A stretch of 18,664 nucleotides of DNA from an uncultured Oxalobacteraceae bacterium (lineage in GTDB: Bacteria; Pseudomonadota; Gammaproteobacteria; Burkholderiales; Burkholderiaceae_D), in contig CALKVB010000117.1 of assembly GCA_937996605.1 (NCBI GenBank), positions 1 through 18,664 of the forward strand, given 5' to 3'. Shown here piece after piece: positions 14,906 through 18,664 of this stretch (its first letter is position 1; the number at the start of each line of letters is the position of its first letter). Under the pieces are notes generated by a model, which saw only the letters and a list, made by a program, of their open reading frames with translations, did no database searches and had not been told where the DNA came from. Both the position numbers and the translations under genes were made by a program.

Positions 14906-16027
14906 GTGTCCGAGTCGACAGTCGTGATCGTCCACGAGCGCCTGACGGAATTTGCTGGGTCCGAGCAGGTGGTGCTCCAGCTTGCCGAGGAGTGGCCGGA
15001 GGCGGACGTGCATGTGCCGGTCGCGGTGTCTTCGCCTGAGACTTCGGTACTGGATGGTCGTGTCAAGGTGGGGCGAGTCGACGGCATTCATTCGTTGATG
15101 GGAAGAAGGTCGCACGTTCCGCTGCTGCCGCTCTTCCCGTCGTCATTCAGACGGATGAAACTCGGTGACGCGGATGCAGTGATCATCAGTCATCACCTGG
15201 CCGCATTGGCTGCTGCGAATGCAGCTCAGCAACCCACGATCGCGTACGTGCACTCGCCGGCGCGCTGGGCGTGGGATCCGGAGATGCGACGTGGTGAGGC
15301 AACCACTTTCGCGGGACGGTGTGCGCTGAGCGCACTTGGCTCTTTCATTCGGCGCACCGAGTCATCGGCGGTGCCGGCAGTGTCCATGTTCGTCGCCAAC
15401 TCGACTGCGGTCCGCGACAGGATCAGGAACTGGTGGCAGCGCGACGCGCCGATTGTTCATCCGCCGGTGGACACCGACCACTACACCGTCGATGACGCCG
15501 TCGAGCGAGACGATTTCTTCTTGTTGGCGGGCAGGTTGGTGCCCTACAAACGGCCTGATCTTGCGATTGCGGCTGCGGAACGCGCCGGTGTGCGACTGAT
15601 TGTTGCGGGGGACGGCAGGCTGGCGGCCGAGTGTCGCGCGATCGCCGGCCCGTACACGTCATTTCTGGGTCGGGTTTCGGATGCCGAGATGCTGGATCTG
15701 CAGCGTCGGGCTCGTGCTCTCCTCATGCCGGGGGTTGAGGATTTCGGCATAGTCCCCGTTGAAGCAATGGCTTGTGGCACGCCAGTGATCGCTGTGGGCG
15801 CTGGTGGCGCGAGGGACACGGTCGTCCCGGGGGTCAGCGGCGAACTTGTGCCGGCTGGATCGGACGGAGAGGTGATCGCTGCGTTGGCTTCGGCACTGAA
15901 GTCGTTTCAGGACGACGCTTACCGACCGGCGGATATCCGCAAGCACGCCGAGAAGTTTTCCCGTGCCCGATTTCGGCAGCAGATGCGTGCGGCAGTCGAC
16001 GCGGCTATCGACGGACAACGGTCATAG
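14906..16027 (+). CDS. Glycosyltransferase family 4 protein
   Basis: A 373-residue GT4-type retaining glycosyltransferase from GTG 14906 (family-like start SESTVVIVHERLTEFAGSEQ). An in-frame GTG at 14843 would add 21 residues with no family resemblance. The N-terminal domain has FAGSEQVVLQLAEEWPEADV, HHLAA and YVHSPARWAWDPE; the C-terminal nucleotide-sugar domain has LAGRLVPYKRPDLAI, VAGDGRL, and the EX7E motif EDFGIVPVE (Glu278 and Glu286), then GGARDTV. No membrane segment is seen, so it is probably cytoplasmic or membrane-associated and uses a nucleotide or GDP sugar. It is the first of three rightward GT4 genes; its partner polymerase or flippase is not in the window. Polysaccharide, lipoglycan or glycolipid synthesis is likely. 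Confidence 0.87.
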   Translation: MSESTVVIVHERLTEFAGSEQVVLQLAEEWPEADVHVPVAVSSPETSVLDGRVKVGRVDGIHSLMGRRSHVPLLPLFPSSFRRMKLGDADAVIISHHLAALAAANAAQQPTIAYVHSPARWAWDPEMRRGEATTFAGRCALSALGSFIRRTESSAVPAVSMFVANSTAVRDRIRNWWQRDAPIVHPPVDTDHYTVDDAVERDDFFLLAGRLVPYKRPDLAIAAAERAGVRLIVAGDGRLAAECRAIAGPYTSFLGRVSDAEMLDLQRRARALLMPGVEDFGIVPVEAMACGTPVIAVGAGGARDTVVPGVSGELVPAGSDGEVIAALASALKSFQDDAYRPADIRKHAEKFSRARFRQQMRAAVDAAIDGQRS

Positions 16028-16219
16028 GAGTCTGTGGCGTTGCCGGAGAATATGCAGCAAAGTAAATTCATGGGGGCATCGGCGTCGCTCATGGGTAGTG
16101 ATGGGGTCGAGCGATGAGATGGTCCGAGCTGCTTGGGCGGCATTTCGCGCGCGGAGTCGGTCGAGTACGTCGCTGTGAGTCCACGTCTTCCATTTGGCTG
16201 GCATGAAGGGTCCGATACG

Positions 16220-17278
16220 TTGCACGTTTGGATGACTGGATCCGAGTGGTATGGCACCGCGCGTGGCGGTTTGTCGCGATACTTCTCCGATCTCTACGGT
16301 GCGCTGTCCCTGCGGTCAGATGTACAAGTTGATGCTTGGGCATTCGGAGAACCTGACAACGGTGCGAACACGTGGGGACCGGCAATCGGCGGTACGTTTG
16401 CGCGATATCGGTCTGCGCGCACGAGTCCGCCTCCGACCGCCGATGTTGTGGACAGGCACTTTGCGCTCTATGGCCCACCGCCGCCCCGCAACGCCGTGCT
16501 GGTTACGCACTTTCATGGCCCGTGGGCGATGGAGAGCGCTGCGGCCGGTGAGCCCGCGATCAATGTCGCGATCAAGCGCTTGATCGAACGAGCGCGATAT
16601 CGAAGCAGTGACCGGTTCATCGTGCTTTCTCGACAGTTTGCCGATGTACTCGTCGGTAGCTACGGGGTGAGTCCGGAGGCGATCAGCGTGATCCCGCCGG
16701 GCGTGGATCTGCAACGTTTCGCGCCGTCAGCCCTCCCGGATTGCCCGCCTCGAGTGCTTTGTGTCCGTCGGTTGGAGCGCCGAATGGGAATCGACATACT
16801 GCTCGATGCCTGGCCGAAGGTGCTGGCGAGCATGCCGGATGCACAGCTGGACATCGTTGGAAAAGGTTCTGTTTCAATCGAACTCGCGGATCAGATCGAG
16901 ACGCTCTCAATCGGTCGATCGGTGACGATGCATGGCGAGGTCACCGAGGAACAGCTACGCGACGCCTACCGTGCGGCAACGGTCACGGTGGTTCCGTCGC
17001 GCGCGCTAGAGGGTTTTGGGCTGATCGCGCTGGAATCGCTTGCGAGCGGCCGTGCTCCTATCGTCACGGATGTCGGTGGGCTACCAGATTCAGTCCGGGG
17101 TTTGGCGCCCGATTTGGTGGTTCCGGCTTGCGATCCAGAGCAACTGGCGACTCGACTGATCGCGGCATTGCGAGGAGAGCGACCGGGAGTCGACGACTGC
17201 CGCGCCCACGCCGAGACGTTCTCGTGGGAAACGTGCGCGGCGGCCCACCTCGACGTCTATCGGGAGTTGGTCCGATGA
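16220..17278 (+). CDS. Glycosyltransferase family 4 protein
   Basis: A 352-residue GT4 enzyme. I choose TTG 16220 because AAGGG lies nine bases upstream; the frame is open to 16133 and an ATG at 16232 lacks a well-placed ribosome site. The start MHVWMTGSEWYGTARGGLSRY gives the GT4 N-terminal GG-loop (ARGGLSRY) that interacts with the donor. HFHGPWAMES follows, then SVIPPGVDLQRF, CVRRLERRMGIDILLDAW, IVGKGSV and the EX7E pair in EGFGLIALE (Glu264 and Glu272), then TDVGGLPD. It overlaps the next glycosyltransferase by four bases (ATGA), indicating translational coupling. It is separated by 192 bases from the first one. Acceptor and sugar are unknown. Confidence 0.87.
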   Translation: MHVWMTGSEWYGTARGGLSRYFSDLYGALSLRSDVQVDAWAFGEPDNGANTWGPAIGGTFARYRSARTSPPPTADVVDRHFALYGPPPPRNAVLVTHFHGPWAMESAAAGEPAINVAIKRLIERARYRSSDRFIVLSRQFADVLVGSYGVSPEAISVIPPGVDLQRFAPSALPDCPPRVLCVRRLERRMGIDILLDAWPKVLASMPDAQLDIVGKGSVSIELADQIETLSIGRSVTMHGEVTEEQLRDAYRAATVTVVPSRALEGFGLIALESLASGRAPIVTDVGGLPDSVRGLAPDLVVPACDPEQLATRLIAALRGERPGVDDCRAHAETFSWETCAAAHLDVYRELVR

Positions 17279-18190
17279 GCGGCGATGCGGGTGTGCGCAT
17301 TGCATTCCTGACGCACACCGGCGCGCCCTCCGGAGCCGAGCTGGCGTTCGCAAGACTTGCGGGAGCGTTGGGGCGCAGAGGGTTTCGACCGATTGTCGTC
17401 ATGACCGAGGCCGGCTCGCTCGTGGACGTGCTCACGAACGAGGGCGTCGCGTCAACCGTTGTCGAAACCGCATTCGTGAGTCGGAAGATGACCATCGGGA
17501 CAGCCGTGACGGGGCTGGTCGCGGGTGCGTGCGCAATCTTGCGGACGGGCTGGCGACTGGGGACTGTCGTTCGCGACCTGGACGCTGAGGTCGTTGTCGC
17601 TGAGTCGTCAAAGGCACTGCTGATGGGAATCGTTGCGTCGCGCCGTGCACGAATCCCGTTGGTGTGGCACGTGCACGACCGTGTCAGCCGCGAGTACTTC
17701 GGCCCACTGCTTTTCATCCTGGTTCGTATCTTGGGTCTTGGCGCGTCCGGCTATCTAGCCAACAGCTTCGGCACACTCGCCACTCTCTGGACCGCTCGGA
17801 GACCGGCGTCGGTCTGCTACCCAGGAGTTGTTCTGTCGGCGACATTGCCTCGTGCACCGCAGCGCCAGCCCGCCGACGTACGGCTCGTGATGGTCGGCCG
17901 GTTGACGGAATGGAAAGGCCAAGACCTCGTTCTGGAAGCTATGGCTTTGACGGAGAGCAAGGCCTGCATCCGCTTCATCGGTGGCACGCATTTTGGTGAG
18001 GAACCGTACGCCGAAGCGCTGAGGCAACGCGCAATCGACCTCGGGATCGCTGACAGGGTGGAGTTCGTCGGGCACACGGACAACCCGTTTCAGGAGTTGG
18101 CCAATGCCGACGTGGCAATTCACTACTCGAGATTGTCCGAGCCGTTCGGCCAGGTTGTCGTGGAGGCGATGGCGAGTGGTTGCGCTGTTC
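17275..18190 (+). CDS. Glycosyltransferase family 4 protein, C-terminus lost at contig join
   Basis: From ATG 17275, overlapping the previous stop by four bases, the frame reads a GT4 enzyme: RIAFLTHTGAPSGAELAFAR gives the donor-side loop with GAELA, then LVWHVHDRVSREYFGP, ANSFGTLATLW, LVMVGRLTEWKGQDLVLEAM, and the EX7E motif in SEPFGQVVVEAM (Glu289 and Glu297). The middle part PLLFILVRILGLGASGYL is hydrophobic, as in some membrane-associated family members. Shortly after MASGCAVLAA near 18,190 the expected continuation (often D/GGP or G-rich) is replaced by foreign sequence, with a stop at 18,250-18,252 in a frame belonging to a response regulator. So the true C-terminus is missing. About 305 residues are genuine. 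Confidence 0.85.
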
Positions 18191-18205
18191 TCGCAGCCGG
18201 GGCAC
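18188..18205. other. Probable chimeric join 2 (actinobacterial to betaproteobacterial)
   Basis: Near 18,190-18,200 the GT4 frame stops matching its family, and at 18,194 another frame begins with QPGHCVAKERLF, an OmpR-type winged helix. GC rises further and codon choice changes. The exact base is uncertain within about 15 positions; short shared sequence such as GCAGCCGGGG could have caused a misjoin. No mobile-element gene marks the place. Confidence 0.85.
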
Positions 18206-18412
18206 TGCGTGGCCAAGGAGCGCCTGTTTGCCCTGGTGTTCACTGCGGGTGAGGACGTGCAGGCCGACGCCATCGAGGTCATCGTGCACCGCTTGCGCCG
18301 CAAGATCGCCGGCAGCGGCGCCGAGATCATGACGCTGCGCGGCGTGGGCTATCTGCTGTGCAAGTCCGCTGAACCGGCCCACGGTGACACCACGGGCGCG
18401 GCCTCCGCATGA
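18194..18412 (+). CDS. OmpR-family response regulator, C-terminal DNA-binding end only
   Basis: Only the last 72 residues are present. They form most of a winged-helix trans_reg_C domain: PGHCVAKERLF, then the recognition-helix region AIEVIVHRLRRKI and the wing TLRGVGYLL, all hallmarks of OmpR/PhoB-type regulators. The receiver domain with its phospho-Asp is absent, cut off by the join near 18,194. The stop (18410-18412) overlaps the next ATG by four bases, so regulator and kinase are co-translated, the usual order in QseB/QseC and TctD/TctE pairs. Composition and style fit Comamonadaceae-type betaproteobacteria. The signal is unknown. Confidence 0.85.
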   Translation, partial: QPGHCVAKERLFALVFTAGEDVQADAIEVIVHRLRRKIAGSGAEIMTLRGVGYLLCKSAEPAHGDTTGAASA

Positions 18413-18664
18413 CCAAGGCGCCCGGTGGGGCCGCCCCTGTGGGCAAGCTGCGCACCTACCTGCTGGCCTGGACACTCGGGCCTATTGCCCTGTTTTTGCT
18501 GATGGACGCCGTGAGCCTGTACCGCAGCACCCAGCGGGTCACGGCGCAGGTGCACGACCGGCTGCTGGAGGCCACGGCACGGCAGATTGGCGACCGTATC
18601 CATGTGGAGCGCAACGAGCTGTCCATCCATGTGCCTCTGGCCATGGTCGAGGCCATCGAAGGCA
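18409..18664 (+). CDS. Sensor histidine kinase, N-terminal part
   Basis: The first 85 residues from ATG 18409, running off the right edge. A short polar start (MTKAPGGAAPVGKLRTYLL) leads into one transmembrane helix (about residues 17-36: LLAWTLGPIALFLLMDAV). An extracytoplasmic stretch beginning YRSTQRVTAQVHDRLLEATARQI follows. This resembles the 2CSK_N sensor region of TctE/QseC-like kinases. The HAMP, dimerisation and ATPase domains would lie beyond the window. It overlaps the response-regulator stop by four bases, consistent with a two-component operon. The stimulus cannot be told. Confidence 0.75.
   Translation, partial: MTKAPGGAAPVGKLRTYLLAWTLGPIALFLLMDAVSLYRSTQRVTAQVHDRLLEATARQIGDRIHVERNELSIHVPLAMVEAIEG

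Noticed and set aside
12177..18190. The actinobacterial-looking middle part as a genomic island acquired by the betaproteobacterium.
   Set aside because: Both edges cut genes in mid-frame, the two flanks are themselves from different-looking bacteria, and there is no integrase, transposase, tRNA or attachment repeat. An assembly chimera explains this better.
16741..18252. A 503-residue plus-strand frame across the second and third glycosyltransferases.
   Set aside because: Its first part is Arg/Gly-rich shadow sequence of the second glycosyltransferase. Only the part from 17,275 is a real protein, with its own ATG and a ribosome-coupled start.
1..18664. CRISPR array, toxin-antitoxin, restriction, prophage or secondary-metabolite system.
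   Set aside because: No spaced direct repeats, phage genes or defence-type domains were seen on either strand. The genes are ordinary metabolic, envelope and regulatory families.

Overview
This window does not look like a piece of one chromosome. It reads as three unrelated bacterial segments joined end to end. Bases 1 to about 12,180 have moderate GC and look like a betaproteobacterium of the Burkholderiales, probably near Oxalobacteraceae. The grounds are the gene families and the slt-gst-cca gene order, plus short ATTCCCGC hairpins of a kind I associate with betaproteobacteria. Bases from about 12,180 to 18,195 are GC-rich and look actinobacterial (Mycobacterium or Rhodococcus-like). Bases from about 18,195 to the end are very GC-rich and look like a second betaproteobacterium (Comamonadaceae-like). 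Each join cuts a gene in mid reading frame: a lytic transglycosylase loses its N-terminus at the first, and a glycosyltransferase C-terminus is replaced by a response-regulator C-terminus at the second. There is no integrase, insertion sequence, tRNA or flanking repeat at either join. A chimeric metagenomic contig is the simplest explanation.

Segment 1 layout: the 3' end of an LpxL/HtrB-type lipid A acyltransferase (+); a catalase-like heme protein (-); a secreted CocE/NonD-type serine hydrolase (+), ending at a bidirectional terminator; an hpd-phhA operon (-) for phenylalanine and tyrosine breakdown (Phe to Tyr, and hydroxyphenylpyruvate to homogentisate); a divergent Lrp/AsnC regulator (+) whose promoter carries an inverted repeat; a hairpin-bearing spacer; pstS preceded in its operon by a gene for a secreted PilJ-domain protein (-); cca interrupted by an in-frame TAA (-); a glutathione S-transferase (-); and a truncated soluble lytic transglycosylase (-). 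The last three form the slt-gst-cca run.

Segment 2 layout: an ABC1/UbiB-like atypical kinase and a TetR regulator form one leftward operon, with TetR upstream and broken by a one-base homopolymer insertion. Next come a small secreted protein (-) and three rightward GT4 glycosyltransferases (+), which probably work in cell-envelope or exopolysaccharide synthesis. A well-spaced -35/-10 promoter precedes the first glycosyltransferase.

Segment 3 holds the winged-helix end of an OmpR-type response regulator overlapping the start of its sensor histidine kinase.

I found no CRISPR array, phage, toxin-antitoxin, defence or biosynthetic system that looks new. The most useful second-look items are the two chimeric joins, the nonsense codon in cca, the frameshifted TetR gene, the Lrp operator-promoter overlap and the PstS/PilJ-domain pair. 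No stretch of more than about 300 bases lacks a gene. The longest spacers are 1258-1530, 6314-6524 and 14660-14905.
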